The notes under the pieces: generated by a model
The model's input: only the letters and a program-made list of their open reading frames with translations
What the model was told of the DNA's origin: nothing
Database searches by the model: none
From: Flexivirga aerilata
GTDB lineage: Bacteria; Actinomycetota; Actinomycetes; Actinomycetales; Dermatophilaceae
DNA length: 64,000 nt
Reading direction: 5' to 3'
Assembly (NCBI RefSeq): GCF_013002715.1
Contig: NZ_JABENB010000001.1
Location: 806,001-870,000 of the forward strand
Shown: piece by piece, positions 30,130-39,710 of the stretch
Position numbering within the stretch: position 1 is the first letter of the stretch
Layout: each line of letters begins with the position of its first letter
Position numbers and translations under genes: made by a program

Positions 30130-31371
30130 TCATTCGGTCGCCGGCTCCTGCTCCGGTATGCCGGGCCGGCGGCGCCTGCGGTAGCGGTCGAACAGCAACG
30201 CCGCGAGCAGGCTGCCGGGCCCGTGCAGCAGCAGGCTCAGCACGACGGTCGCCACGGTCAGCTGCAGCGCGACCGACGCCTCCTCGCCGGACATCCCGTT
30301 GAACGCGAGCAGCCCGAAGACGATCGTGGCGATGCCCCGCGGCCCGAGCAGCCCGGCGAGCACGCGCTCGGGCAGCGTGACGTCGGTGCGCCACAGCGCG
30401 ATGAGCACCGGCACGACCCGGACCACGGTGAGCATCAGCAGCGCGAAGAGCACGCTGCGCCATTCCAGGAGGGCGAAGCCCACCACGACCGCCACCCCGC
30501 CGAGCACGAACCACAGGAAGTTACCGGCCGTGGTGGCCACGTCCTCCAGCAACTGCGCCCGGTGATGGGTGGCGTCCGGGCCGCGGGCGAGGCGGAACGC
30601 GATGCCGCAGACGAAGGCGGCCACGAAGCCGTTGCCGTGGATCAGCACGGTGGCGGTGTAGGCGAGGATCGGCACCGCGACGATGCCGATGCGCTCGGCC
30701 CGATCGGTGGTCAGGCCGCGGGCGTCGGCGCCGCGCAGCAGGTAACCGGCGAGCACGCCGATGACGATCCCGCCGAGCACCGCCTTCACCGACGCGGGTA
30801 TGGCGTCACCGAGCGCGGCCCCGGCCGACTCCTCGCTCCCGCCGGTGGCGATCCACGCCATCCCGAAGGCGAAGATCGGCGCGACGATGCCGTCGTTGTA
30901 GCCGCTCTCCAGGTTGAGGATGCCGCGCAGCCGGTGTGGCACCCGCTCGTCGCGCATCATGTCGGTCGCGGGCGCCATGTCCGTCGGGCTGACCGCGCAG
31001 ACGATGACCAGCACGGCGGCCAGTTGCAGGTCCGGGAAGAGCCCGACCCCGACGACGACGCCGGCGAGGATGGTGAGCGGCAGGCCGATCAGCAGCAGCC
31101 GGGTGGCCGGCCGCGAGCGCCGCCCGAGCAGCCCGTCGCGCACCTCGAGCGCGTCGACGAAGAGCACCAGCGACAGGACGTATTCGGCCGCCTTCTCGGC
31201 GATCTCGGTGTTGAGATCGTCGGTGAGGCCGTATGCCGGCGTCACCAACAACGCCACCGCACCGGCCAGCGCGAAGAAGACCGGCGCGGTGATCCAGGAC
31301 CGCAGCAGCCACCGGTCGATCAACGACCACAGGACGAAGACGCTCGCGACGACGAGCAGGGTGGCCGTCAT
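30130..31371 (-). CDS. Cation/proton antiporter, CPA1 type
   Basis: 413 aa with about 12 membrane helices. Conserved charged residues of the Na+/H+ exchanger core are seen in VCAVSPTDMAPATDMM (the TD in the discontinuous helix) and LESGYNDGIVAPIF (the ND ion-binding pair). It exchanges Na+ or K+ for protons at the cytoplasmic membrane. The C-terminus is a short basic tail rather than a regulatory domain. It lies between dnaN (7-nt gap) and gnd, interrupting the more common dnaN-gnd adjacency. Confidence 0.9.
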   Translation of the reverse strand: MTATLLVVASVFVLWSLIDRWLLRSWITAPVFFALAGAVALLVTPAYGLTDDLNTEIAEKAAEYVLSLVLFVDALEVRDGLLGRRSRPATRLLLIGLPLTILAGVVVGVGLFPDLQLAAVLVIVCAVSPTDMAPATDMMRDERVPHRLRGILNLESGYNDGIVAPIFAFGMAWIATGGSEESAGAALGDAIPASVKAVLGGIVIGVLAGYLLRGADARGLTTDRAERIGIVAVPILAYTATVLIHGNGFVAAFVCGIAFRLARGPDATHHRAQLLEDVATTAGNFLWFVLGGVAVVVGFALLEWRSVLFALLMLTVVRVVPVLIALWRTDVTLPERVLAGLLGPRGIATIVFGLLAFNGMSGEEASVALQLTVATVVLSLLLHGPGSLLAALLFDRYRRRRRPGIPEQEPATE

Positions 31372-31378
31372 ACCGGCG

Positions 31379-32509
31379 CTAGCTGGCGAACCGCACCGGC
31401 ATCAGCACGTAGCGGTAGGACTCGTCGGCATCGCCGTCGGCCTCGGCCTGCCCGGAGAGCACCGCCGGCCGGGACGGCTGGGTGAACGACATGCGGGCGT
31501 AGGACGTGCCGAGCGCGCCCAGCCCGTCGAGCAGGAACTGCGGGTTGAACGCGATCTCCAGCTCCGGGCCGGTGAGCGTCGCCTCGACCGCTTCCGACGC
31601 CTGCGCATCGTCGCCCTGGCCGGCCTCGATCGCGACCTGGCCCTCGGAGAAGCGCAACCGGACGGGGGTGTTGCGCTCGGCGACGAGCGAGACGCGCTTG
31701 ACCGCCTCGGTGAGCGCCGCGGTCTCGATCACCGACACGCTGTCGACGCTGGTCGGGAAGATCGAGGTGACCTTCGGATATTCGCCGTCCAGCAACCGGG
31801 TCGTCGTACGACGCTGACCGGCCTCGAAACCGACGAGGCCCTCACCGCCGGCGGCCGAGCCGAGCGCGATCTGCACCGCGCCCGAGGCGCCGAGTGCCTT
31901 GGCGGTGTCGGACAGCGTGCGCGCCGGGATCAGCGCGACCTGGGAGGCGTCGGACGCGGTGGGGTTCCAGGTGAGTTCGCGCAGGGCGAGCCGGTAGCGG
32001 TCGGTGGCGAGCAGGCTCAGCTTGTCGCCCTCGATCTGCATCCGGACGCCGGTGAGGATCGGCAGGGTGTCGCTCTTGTCGGCGGCGATTGCCACCTGCG
32101 AGACGGCCTGGGTGAAGACGTCACCGGCGATGGAGCCGGTGGGTTCGGGGGCGGTCGGCAGCGTCGGATAGTCGGCGGTCGGCATCTGCTGCAGCGAGAA
32201 CCGGCTCGAACCACACGTGACCTCGACCTTGTGGCCGTCGGCGTTGACGGTGACCGGCTTGTTCGGCAGCGACCGGGAGATCTCGGCGAGCAACCGGCCG
32301 AGCACCAGCACCTGACCGGGCTCGTCGACCTGCGCGTCGACGGTGACCTTGGCCGACACCTCGTAGTCGAAGGCGCTGAGGGTCAGTCCCTCGTCGTTCG
32401 CGTCGAGCAGCACACCGGCCAGCACCGGCACCGGCGGCCGGTTGGACAGGCCGCGCACCGCCCAGGTGACGGCCTCGGCCAGGACATCGCGATCGACGAC
32501 GAGCTTCAC
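31379..32509 (-). CDS. dnaN: DNA polymerase III sliding clamp (beta subunit)
   Basis: 376 aa from the GTG at 32509 (VKLVVDRDVLAEAV), with AAGGA 10 nt upstream; a TTG two codons earlier is less well spaced. Three clamp domains are seen, with LLATDRYRLALRELTW in domain 2 and the C-terminal YRYVLMPVRF that forms the partner-binding pocket. It is the processivity ring for replication. It is transcribed away from oriC. Confidence 0.97.
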   Translation of the reverse strand: MKLVVDRDVLAEAVTWAVRGLSNRPPVPVLAGVLLDANDEGLTLSAFDYEVSAKVTVDAQVDEPGQVLVLGRLLAEISRSLPNKPVTVNADGHKVEVTCGSSRFSLQQMPTADYPTLPTAPEPTGSIAGDVFTQAVSQVAIAADKSDTLPILTGVRMQIEGDKLSLLATDRYRLALRELTWNPTASDASQVALIPARTLSDTAKALGASGAVQIALGSAAGGEGLVGFEAGQRRTTTRLLDGEYPKVTSIFPTSVDSVSVIETAALTEAVKRVSLVAERNTPVRLRFSEGQVAIEAGQGDDAQASEAVEATLTGPELEIAFNPQFLLDGLGALGTSYARMSFTQPSRPAVLSGQAEADGDADESYRYVLMPVRFAS

Positions 32510-33199
32510 GTGCAAACCATCCTTGTAGCTGGGGGCTTCGCGGTATGACGAGCCGGCCGTCTCGCGCGACGGCGCGGGGTGACGGCAGGACGACCCTAAT
32601 GCCCCGAGTCGGCAATAGGCGAGCGGGACGGCAGTGGGCAATGCGCGAAACGCATCGTTTTCTTGGTTGGTAGGAGTAGTAGCACCTGTGGATTCTGTGG
32701 ATAACCCCGTCGGGCGCCGGGTTCGAGCCGAAGAGGGTTGTGCACAGCCGGTGGGTTGCGCTGTGGACAACCTGGCGGGGTTGGGGACGTGCCGCGGCCG
32801 TCCCCAGGTCGTGCACCGTCGCGGCCTGCGTCATACCGCGGAATGCACAGGTGCGGGCGGCGAAACCACAACCGGCGTGTGGAGGACCGACCGGACGGGT
32901 GTGCGTGACGCGGGCTCATCGAACGCACGTTGCACACAGGGTTATCCACAGGCTGGGGACAACGCGGGGCCTCCGCAGGCGCGGCACCGTCGGTGAACGA
33001 CTCGTGAACGCGGCGGATCCGGCGCGCTGCCGCGGATGGTACGGGGTCCGGCGGGCACCTGTGGACGACGTCATCCGTCACATCCGCCACAGCAGTTGTC
33101 CACAGATTTCTGTGGGGGACGCTGTGGAAACGACAAACCCCCGCGGCGACGGATCGCGCGCGAGGGCTTGTGAAGGACGTGCCGGCAGCCGCCCCGGGG
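32510..33199. other. oriC: Chromosomal replication origin, oriC
   Basis: The 690-bp dnaN-dnaA spacer holds multiple DnaA boxes in both orientations. Perfect ones are TGTGGATAA 32696-32704, TGTGGACAA 32762-32770, TTATCCACA 32942-32950 and TTGTCCACA 33096-33104. Near-matches lie at 32738 (TTGTGCACA), 32954 (TGGGGACAA), 33060 (TGTGGACGA) and 33124 (TGTGGAAAC). A relatively A/T-rich stretch at 32630-32690 next to the dnaN side could be the unwinding element. Position and box content are those of actinobacterial origins. Confidence 0.9.
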
Positions 33200-34651
33200 T
33201 CAGGTGGTCGCCCGGCGGATCTGGGTGGTGAGCTCGCTGATCTGCTCGTAGAGGTTGGCCCGTTCGCCCATCAGCTGCTTGATCTTGCGCTCGGCGTGCA
33301 TGACCGTCGTGTGGTCGCGTCCGCCGAACTGCTGACCGATCTTGGGCAGCGACAGGTCGGTGAGTTCGCGGCACAGGTACATCGCGATCTGGCGGGCGTT
33401 GACGAGCGTGCGCGAGCGGGACGACCCGCACAGCTCCTCGACCGACAGGTCGAAGTACTTGGCGGTCTGGCTCATGATCGTCGCCACGGTGATCTGGCCG
33501 GCGCTCGCGCTCGGCACCAGGTCCTTCAGCACGTGCGCGGCAAGCTCCTCGGTCACCCGCTGGTTGGACACCGAGGCGTATGCCGTCACCCGGATCAGCG
33601 CTCCCTCGAGCTCGCGGATGTTGCTCGGCACCTTGCTGGCGATGAGGCTCAGCACCTCGTCCGGGGTCTGCATCGAGTCGGCGATCGACTTCTTGCGCAG
33701 GATCGCGATGCGGGTCTCGAGGTCCGGCGGCTTCACGTCGGTCGTCAGCCCCCACTCGAACCGGGACCGCATGCGGTCCTCGAGTCCGGAGAGCATCTTC
33801 GGCGGCTGGTCGGAGGTCAGCACGATCTGCTTGTCGCTGTTGTGCAGCGCGTTGAAGGTGTGGAAGAACTCCTCCTGCGTGCCGTCCTTGCCCTGCAGGA
33901 ACTGCACGTCGTCGATCAACAGCACGTCGACGTTGTCGCGGTAGCGCTTCTGGAAACTCAGCGCGTTGTCGTCGCGGATGGAGTTGATGAAGTCGTTGGT
34001 GAACTCCTCGGAGTTCACGTAGCGGACCCGCATGTGCGGGTAGTAGTTGCGCACGTAATTGCCGATCGCGTGCAGCAGGTGGGTCTTGCCGAGACCGCTG
34101 TCGCCATACACGAAGAGCGGGTTGTAGGAGCGGGCCGGCGTCTCGGCGACCGCCTGGGCGGCGGCACACGCGAAGCGGTTGCCGGCGCCGATGACGAACG
34201 TGTCGAAGGTGTACTTCGGGTTGAGCCGGGCGTCCTGCAGGTTGACCACCGATGCGGGCGCGGTCTGCTCGGCCGGGCGCGGCCGGGGCGTCTGCGACGC
34301 GGCGAAGAGATCGTCGCCCGCGTCGTCGGGGGCCGGCGCCGTCGGTGCCGGGCGGGCCGGTTCGGCCGGTTCGTCCTCGGGCGGGCGCAGGCTCTCGTCG
34401 ACGGTGACCGCGAGGCGCACGTCCTTGCCGAGGCCGTGGCCGAGGGCACGGCACACCGGCTCGTTCAAGGTGGTCTCGACGAACACCTTGGTGTGGTCGA
34501 ACGGCACGGCGAGCAGCGCGGTGTCGCCGACCAGGCCGACCAGCCGGGTGAGGCGCAGATAGGCGCGGTCCCGCGCGGGTATGCCGGAATCCTCGATCGC
34601 GAGCAATGCTCCGTGCCAGACGTGGGCCAGGTCGATCTCGGAGTCGCTCAC
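33200..34651 (-). CDS. dnaA: Chromosomal replication initiator protein DnaA
   Basis: 483 aa from the GTG at 34651, supported by AGGAGGACC 9 nt upstream; earlier in-frame starts lack this. Domain I (IDLAHVWHGALLAIED) is followed by an acidic/proline linker (about residues 85-150), the AAA+ domain with GDSGLGKTHLLHAIGNY (Walker A) and VDVLLIDDVQFL (Walker B), and the C-terminal DNA-binding domain with the signature GGRDHTTVMHA. It binds DnaA boxes and opens oriC. The boxes upstream of the gene suggest autoregulation. Confidence 0.98.
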   Translation of the reverse strand: MSDSEIDLAHVWHGALLAIEDSGIPARDRAYLRLTRLVGLVGDTALLAVPFDHTKVFVETTLNEPVCRALGHGLGKDVRLAVTVDESLRPPEDEPAEPARPAPTAPAPDDAGDDLFAASQTPRPRPAEQTAPASVVNLQDARLNPKYTFDTFVIGAGNRFACAAAQAVAETPARSYNPLFVYGDSGLGKTHLLHAIGNYVRNYYPHMRVRYVNSEEFTNDFINSIRDDNALSFQKRYRDNVDVLLIDDVQFLQGKDGTQEEFFHTFNALHNSDKQIVLTSDQPPKMLSGLEDRMRSRFEWGLTTDVKPPDLETRIAILRKKSIADSMQTPDEVLSLIASKVPSNIRELEGALIRVTAYASVSNQRVTEELAAHVLKDLVPSASAGQITVATIMSQTAKYFDLSVEELCGSSRSRTLVNARQIAMYLCRELTDLSLPKIGQQFGGRDHTTVMHAERKIKQLMGERANLYEQISELTTQIRRATT

Positions 34652-35154
34652 GGGGCTTGGTCCTCCTGCTGCAGGCGGTGGGTCGTGCGGTGGAGGGTCG
34701 CTCCGAAGAGACATGCTAAGCCGTTCGTCCACAGAGTTATCCACAGCCTGTGTATAGAGGGAGGCCAAAGAAGTCGCCGGGGCAGCGGCCCGGCGCGGAA
34801 GATGCGACGCTAACAACTTCCCGCCGCCGTCGGCAAGCCGAGGCGTGAGGAAATTCGTGCCGGCCCGGCGTGTCGAGTGGCGGTGGTGCCGGATGTGACT
34901 CTTGAATCGTCGATTCGGTACCGGCGTCCGAGCGTCGGCCGGTCGTCGGCCGGAGCGGCGCGCTCAGTTTGACCCTGCCACGCCGCCGCCCGTATCGTGG
35001 ATCGGAACTTCCTTGCTTCCGCCTGCCCTGGCGCAGCCGCTGACCGGTCGAAAATCCGGTCGAGTCGAGTCGACTCGAGTCCGGCGGGCGGCGAGGACCC
35101 ATGACCCTGCACCACCGGGCGATGTGCCCGGAGAAGTTTCGACGGAGACGACCA
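34652..35154. promoter_or_regulatory. dnaA/rpmH divergent control region
   Basis: In 503 bp: DnaA boxes TCGTCCACA (34725-34733) and TTATCCACA (34737-34745), with a third weak match starting at 34750, upstream of dnaA; a plausible rpmH promoter TTGACC (34969-34974), 18-nt spacer, TATCGT (34993-34998); and a 14-bp perfect palindrome tcgagtcgactcga near 35065-35080. No ORF is supported. The long rpmH leader is typical of Actinomycetes. Confidence 0.65.
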
Positions 35155-35292
35155 GTGAGCAAGCGCACCTTCCAGCCGAACACCCGCCGCCGCGCCAAGA
35201 CGCACGGCTTCCGTCTGCGTATGCGGACCCGCGCCGGCCGCAGCATCCTGTCGGCCCGTCGCGCCAAGGGCCGCGCCAAGCTCTCGGCCTGA
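35155..35292 (+). CDS. rpmH: 50S ribosomal protein L34
   Basis: 45 aa from a GTG with GGAGA upstream. The sequence [19 protein letters not shown] and the basic [19 protein letters not shown] are diagnostic of L34. It is the smallest conserved large-subunit protein and starts the rpmH-rnpA-yidD-yidC-jag-rsmG run that leads to parAB. Confidence 0.98.
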   Translation: MSKRTFQPNTRRRAKTHGFRLRMRTRAGRSILSARRAKGRAKLSA

Positions 35293-35321
35293 GGGCCACC
35301 GGCCACGCTGCGGCTTCGAGC

Positions 35322-35678
35322 ATGCTGCCGGTCGACCACCGACTGCGCGACAGCGCGGATTTTTCCGCGGTGTTGCGCAGTCGTCGTTCCGGCCGGGCCG
35401 CCAGCAAGCTGCTGGTGGTGACGGTTTCGGGGAGCGGATCGAGCACCAGCCGCGCCGGTTTCGTGGTCTCCAAGGCCGTCGGCAACGCGGTGTTGCGTAA
35501 CCGCACCAAGCGGATCCTGCGGCACCTCATGGCCACCCGCCTCGCCGCGCTGCCCGCGGGCACCGACGTCGTCGTCCGGGCCAATCCCGCCGCGGCCGGG
35601 CAGTCGTCGGCCCTGCTCGGTGCCGAACTCGACCGCCTGCTCGCGCAGGCGGTGCGCACCGCCGGACGGCGCCGATGA
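35322..35678 (+). CDS. rnpA: Ribonuclease P protein component
   Basis: 118 aa from an ATG 29 nt after rpmH. The family block is present: [18 protein letters not shown] at the start and the RNA-binding RNR motif in [16 protein letters not shown] (near residue 65). It helps RNase P RNA process tRNA 5' ends. Its stop overlaps the yidD start by 4 bases. Confidence 0.96.
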   Translation: MLPVDHRLRDSADFSAVLRSRRSGRAASKLLVVTVSGSGSSTSRAGFVVSKAVGNAVLRNRTKRILRHLMATRLAALPAGTDVVVRANPAAAGQSSALLGAELDRLLAQAVRTAGRRR

Positions 35679-35953
35679 CTGCCGGCGGGCTTTTCGCGCT
35701 GCCGCTGATCCTGCTGGTGCGCGCCTACCAGTTGGTGTTGTCACCGCTACTGCCGCAGACCTGCCGGTTCACCCCGAGTTGCTCGGCCTACGCGATCACC
35801 GCCCTCACCCGCTTCGGCCCGCTGAAGGGCAGCTGGCTCGCCATACGCCGCTTGGCCCGGTGCCACCCCTGGAACCCTGGCGGCGTCGATCACGTTCCGC
35901 CTAAGGCCCCCGCGGGCTCCGCCGGCACGCACACGCCGGCCCCGCTCAACTGA
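35675..35953 (+). CDS. yidD: Membrane protein insertion efficiency factor YidD
   Basis: 92 aa. It has an N-terminal amphipathic/hydrophobic segment ([21 protein letters not shown]) and the YidD signature [20 protein letters not shown] with HPWNPGG. It is thought to assist insertion of membrane proteins by YidC, whose gene follows directly. The tail of about 18 residues is Pro/Ala-rich. Confidence 0.96.
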   Translation: MTAGGLFALPLILLVRAYQLVLSPLLPQTCRFTPSCSAYAITALTRFGPLKGSWLAIRRLARCHPWNPGGVDHVPPKAPAGSAGTHTPAPLN

Positions 35954-35966
35954 GAAGGACAGCGCC

Positions 35967-37046
35967 ATCTTCGACTTCTTCGACACGATCCTCTACCCAC
36001 TCGAATGGTTCGTCGCATTCGTCATGGTGGGGTTCCACAAGGTCTTCACCGCCATCGGCATGCCGTCCGACGGCGGCTGGACCTGGGCGCTGTCCATCGT
36101 CGGACTGGTGATCGTCCTCCGCATCCTGCTCATCCCGCTCTTCTTCAAGCAGATCAAGTCCTCCCGGCGGATGCAGCTGATCCAGCCGGAGATCCAGAAG
36201 ATCCAGCAGAAGTACAAGGGCAAGAAGGACGCCGAGTCTCGTCAGAAGATGTCTGAGGAGACGATGGAGCTCTACCGGCGCACGGGCACCAACCCGTTCT
36301 CGTCGTGTATGCCGATCCTGTTGCAGTCCCCGTTCTTCTTCGCGCTCTTCCGGGTGCTCAACCGGCTGAAGGACATCGGCTCGGGCAAGCACGACGCGAT
36401 CGGCTGGATGACGCAGGATCTGGCCAGTCAGGCCGAGAAGTCGACGCTCTTCGGCGCGCAGCTGTCGTCGTCCTTCATGCACCCGGGCGACTCGCCGATC
36501 GGCGCGGTCCGCGTGCTCACCGTCGTGCTGATCATCATCATGTCGGTCACGGTGTTCACCACTCAGCACCAGCTGATGCGCAAGAACATGCCCGCCTCGG
36601 CGCTGGACAACCCGCTGGCGAAGCAGCAGAAGTACATCATGTACATCATGCCGGTCTTCTTCGCGATTTCCGGTGTGAACTTCCCGATCGGTGTGCTGCT
36701 CTACTGGGTCACCACCAACCTGTGGACGATGGGCCAGCAGTTCTACACGATCCGCCGCATGCCGGCGCCCGGCTCCGAGGCCGAGAAGGCGCTCGAGGCG
36801 CGCCGCGCCGCCAAGGGCAAGCCGATCACCAAGCTCAGCATCCCGGGCCTGCACAAGGACGACAACGCCACCGACGACGCCACGGGTGATGCCAAGAACG
36901 GCGCCAAGAGCGACGCAGTCGACCTCAGCAAGGCCAAGACGCCCGCGGGCTCGCCCGGCCTGGTGACCGCCGACGGCGGCACCGCGGGCAAGGCGGGCGG
37001 CCAGCGGGTGCAGCCCAAGCGCAACAACAAGAAGCGCAAGCGCTAG
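35967..37046 (+). CDS. yidC: Membrane protein insertase YidC/Oxa1, apparent ATC start
   Basis: 359 aa if translation starts at the ATC codon at 35967. AGAAGGA is 8 nt before that codon, and the 19 residues between it and the first ATG (36024) read FFDTILYPLEWFVAFV, matching the conserved N-terminal membrane helix of Micrococcales YidC. Beginning at 36024 would delete this helix. Further motifs are the hydrophilic-groove arginine in VLRILLIPLFFKQIKSSRRMQ and the FALFRVL helix. It inserts proteins into the cytoplasmic membrane. The C-terminus is a Lys-rich tail. The ATC start is either a true rare start codon or a sequence error for ATG. Confidence 0.92.
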   Translation: MFDFFDTILYPLEWFVAFVMVGFHKVFTAIGMPSDGGWTWALSIVGLVIVLRILLIPLFFKQIKSSRRMQLIQPEIQKIQQKYKGKKDAESRQKMSEETMELYRRTGTNPFSSCMPILLQSPFFFALFRVLNRLKDIGSGKHDAIGWMTQDLASQAEKSTLFGAQLSSSFMHPGDSPIGAVRVLTVVLIIIMSVTVFTTQHQLMRKNMPASALDNPLAKQQKYIMYIMPVFFAISGVNFPIGVLLYWVTTNLWTMGQQFYTIRRMPAPGSEAEKALEARRAAKGKPITKLSIPGLHKDDNATDDATGDAKNGAKSDAVDLSKAKTPAGSPGLVTADGGTAGKAGGQRVQPKRNNKKRKR

Positions 37047-37137
37047 CGCTCGCGCGACACCGGCGGATGGGCGGGCACGACGGCCTGCACCGTCGCCGGG
37101 AGACTTCTGATCCACCCTGATGCAACTGGAGAAGTGA

Positions 37138-37671
37138 ATGACTGACGTGACCACCGAGCCGACCGGCGAGGACACGACGACGGACATCGCCGAGGCGCCG
37201 GCCGTCGATCTGGACCGCGAGGGCGAGATCGCCGCCGACTTCCTGGAGACGCTGCTCGACATCGCCGACCTGGACGGCGACATCGACGTCGACGTCGACG
37301 GTGACCGCGCGTCGGTGTCGATCGTCGACTCCGACGAGGGTCGCGTCCCGCGCCGCCTGGTCGGCACCGACGGCAAGGTGCTCGACGCCCTCCAGGAGTT
37401 GACCCGGCTCGCCGTACAGGCCGAGACCGGTGTGCGCACCCGGCTCATGCTGGACATCGCCGGCTTCCGCGCCGAGCGGCGCGCCGCGCTGGTCATGCAG
37501 GCCGAGGAAGCCGTGGCGTCGGTCAAGGAGACCGGCGAGCGGGTCGAACTCGAGCCGATGAGCGCGTTCGAGCGGAAGGTCGTGCACGACGCCGTTCTCG
37601 CCGGTGGCCTGACCTCGGAGTCCGAGGGCGCCGAACCGCGCCGCTACGTCGTCGTCCTGCCGGTCGGCTGA
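37138..37671 (+). CDS. jag: Jag/SpoIIIJ-associated KH-R3H RNA-binding protein
   Basis: 177 aa. An acidic N-terminus (about 35 residues) precedes a KH-like domain ([22 protein letters not shown]) and the R3H motif region [17 protein letters not shown] near the C-terminus. The Jag-N domain of Firmicutes is absent, as in other Actinomycetes. It is an RNA-binding protein tied by position to YidC. GGAGAAG precedes the ATG closely. Confidence 0.93.
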   Translation: MTDVTTEPTGEDTTTDIAEAPAVDLDREGEIAADFLETLLDIADLDGDIDVDVDGDRASVSIVDSDEGRVPRRLVGTDGKVLDALQELTRLAVQAETGVRTRLMLDIAGFRAERRAALVMQAEEAVASVKETGERVELEPMSAFERKVVHDAVLAGGLTSESEGAEPRRYVVVLPVG

Positions 37672-37674
37672 GGC

Positions 37675-37688
37675 GTTTCACGTGAAAC
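37675..37688. promoter_or_regulatory. Perfect parS site at the rsmG start
   Basis: GTTTCACGTGAAAC is the exact 14-bp parS palindrome. It spans the rsmG start codon GTG (37682), so the site is used both as centromere and as coding sequence (start codon and next codons). Confidence 0.9.
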
Positions 37689-38416
37689 CGGAGCCCGCGG
37701 CGGCGCCGGAACCACCACCCGCGTCGCCGGCTGTTGCCGCCGAGATCTTCGGTGACCGTCTGCCCGTCGCGGTGCGGTATGCCGAACTACTCGCGGATTC
37801 AGGGGTGGTGCGAGGCTTGATCGGCCCGCGCGAGACGCCGCGCCTGTGGGACCGGCACATCCTCAACTGCGCGGTGCTCACCGAACTCCTCGAGTCGTCG
37901 GCGACCGTGACCGATGTCGGTAGCGGCGCGGGGCTCCCCGGCCTGGTCGTCGCCATCCGTCGCCCGGACCTGGAGGTGACGCTGGTCGAGCCGCTGCTGC
38001 GCCGGGTCACCTGGCTGACCGAGGTCATCGAGGAGCTCGAACTCCCCAACGTCACCGTGGCGCGCGGCCGCGCGGAAGAATTGTGGGACAAGCTCCCGCC
38101 GTCGGACGTGGTGACGTCGCGCGCGGTGTCCGCACTCGATAACCTCGCCAAGTGGTCGGTGCCGCTGCTGCGACCGGGCGGGGTCTGGCTGCCGATGAAG
38201 GGCGCCTCGGTCGGCGAGGAGATCGAGCAGAGCATGACCGTGCTGCGTGCGGTCGGCGTCGACCGGATCGACGTGGTGGAGTGCGGTGTCGGCCTGCTGG
38301 CCGAACCGACTACCGTGGCCAGGTTGCAGGTCGGCACCCCGCGACGGGTCCGCGGTCGCAGCGGCGCGAAGTCGAAGGCGAAGGCACAGCGAGCGCGCGG
38401 CAAGGCCCGGCCCTGA
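37682..38416 (+). CDS. rsmG: 16S rRNA (guanine527-N7)-methyltransferase
   Basis: 244 aa from a GTG lying inside a parS site. RsmG motifs: [13 protein letters not shown], the SAM-binding [12 protein letters not shown] and the [15 protein letters not shown] segment. It methylates G527 of 16S rRNA; loss gives low-level streptomycin resistance in other bacteria. The C-terminal 25 residues are Arg/Lys-rich ([17 protein letters not shown]). Confidence 0.96.
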   Translation: MKPEPAAAPEPPPASPAVAAEIFGDRLPVAVRYAELLADSGVVRGLIGPRETPRLWDRHILNCAVLTELLESSATVTDVGSGAGLPGLVVAIRRPDLEVTLVEPLLRRVTWLTEVIEELELPNVTVARGRAEELWDKLPPSDVVTSRAVSALDNLAKWSVPLLRPGGVWLPMKGASVGEEIEQSMTVLRAVGVDRIDVVECGVGLLAEPTTVARLQVGTPRRVRGRSGAKSKAKAQRARGKARP

Positions 38417-38458
38417 TCGCGCTCCCGCCCATCCGAACGAAGAAGGAAACGACAACCC

Positions 38459-39691
38459 GTGACCAGCACTTCGCAGCCCACTGGGTGGCCCGCCCAGCAG
38501 CAACAGGCCTCGCCCGAGCCGGTGGGTTGGCGTAACGCGGCCACCCGGGAACCGACGGTGACGATCGGGCCGTTGGCGCCGGTGCCGGCGGATGAGGCCG
38601 GTGCGGTCGACCACGATGTTTCACGGGAAACAGCGGCCGACGGCGAGTCCTCAGACGACGTGTCGCGGGAAACAGCCGGCGCGAGTGAACCGTCGGCTGA
38701 GGTTTCACGGGAAACAGTGGATGCTGTCGAGCCCCATGGGGATCCGGCGGATCCGGCCCCGGGTCAGGATGGTCCGCCCGACAGCGCGCCACTCGCGGCG
38801 GCACTGCTCGCCGAGGCGCAGCGCCGCGACCGGGTGCAGCAGACCGAGGTGCGACCGCCGCAGCAGCCTCGGGTGCTGACCGTCGCCAACCAGAAGGGCG
38901 GTGTCGGCAAGACCACGACCACCGTCAATGTCGCCGCCGCGCTCGCCCAGTCTGGTTTGCGGGTGCTGGTGATCGACATCGACCCGCAGGGCAATGCCAG
39001 CACCGCCCTCGGCATCGACCATCACGCCGAGGTGCCGAGCATCTACGACGTCGTGGTCGAAGGCGACGAGCTGGCCACGGTGCTGCAGGAGTGCCCGGAC
39101 GTGCCGGGCCTCTGGTGTGCGCCGGCGACCATCGACCTGGCCGGCGCCGAGATCGAACTCGTCTCGCTGGTTGCCCGCGAATCCCGCCTAAAGCGCGCCA
39201 TCGATCACTACCAGCAGACCCCGGGCGCACCCGGCGTCTTCGACTACATCCTCGTCGACTGCCCGCCGAGCCTCGGGCTGCTCACGGTCAACGCATTCGT
39301 GGCCGCCACCGAGGTCTTCATCCCGATCCAGTGCGAGTACTACGCACTGGAAGGGCTCAGCCAGCTGCTCAACAACATCGAGCTGATCAAGGCACATCTC
39401 AACCCGGTGCTGCACGTCTCCACCATCCTGATGACCATGTATGACGCCCGGACGCGCCTGTCCGCGCAGGTGGCTGATGAAGTGCGCACCCATTTCCCGG
39501 ACCAGGTGCTGAAGACCTCCGTGCCGCGGTCGGTGCGCATCTCCGAGGCACCGAGTCACGGCCAGACCGTGCTCACCTACGACCCATCGTCCAGCGGTGC
39601 GCTGTCCTACCTCGAGGCGGCGAAAGAACTGGCGAGCAGAGTGCCTAAGATCGAGGATGCACAGTCCGGCAGCCCCGCCGGCCGGCCGTAG
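38459..39691 (+). CDS. parA: Chromosome partitioning ATPase ParA/Soj
   Basis: 410 aa. The ATPase core has the deviant Walker A KGGVGKTTTTVN (near residue 145), Walker A' PQGNASTALG and the DCPPSLGLLTVNA switch. The first about 140 residues are a low-complexity extension in which the peptide VSRET occurs three times; each copy is encoded by a parS-like sequence. ParA binds the nucleoid and pulls ParB-parS complexes apart. It is followed 19 nt later by parB. Confidence 0.96.
   Translation: MTSTSQPTGWPAQQQQASPEPVGWRNAATREPTVTIGPLAPVPADEAGAVDHDVSRETAADGESSDDVSRETAGASEPSAEVSRETVDAVEPHGDPADPAPGQDGPPDSAPLAAALLAEAQRRDRVQQTEVRPPQQPRVLTVANQKGGVGKTTTTVNVAAALAQSGLRVLVIDIDPQGNASTALGIDHHAEVPSIYDVVVEGDELATVLQECPDVPGLWCAPATIDLAGAEIELVSLVARESRLKRAIDHYQQTPGAPGVFDYILVDCPPSLGLLTVNAFVAATEVFIPIQCEYYALEGLSQLLNNIELIKAHLNPVLHVSTILMTMYDARTRLSAQVADEVRTHFPDQVLKTSVPRSVRISEAPSHGQTVLTYDPSSSGALSYLEAAKELASRVPKIEDAQSGSPAGRP
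38617..38716. promoter_or_regulatory. Three parS-like sites inside parA
   Basis: TGTTTCACGGGAAACA (38617-38632) and GGTTTCACGGGAAACA (38701-38716) differ from parS by a single central base (G for T), and GTGTCGCGGGAAACA near 38660 is weaker. All three are in the same frame and encode VSRET. The spacing is about 42 bp. Confidence 0.7.
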
Positions 39692-39710
39692 ACGAAAGGC
39701 ATGACCACTG

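Noticed and set aside
36024..37046. yidC start at the first ATG
   Set aside because: It would delete the conserved first membrane segment and has no ribosome binding site at proper distance.
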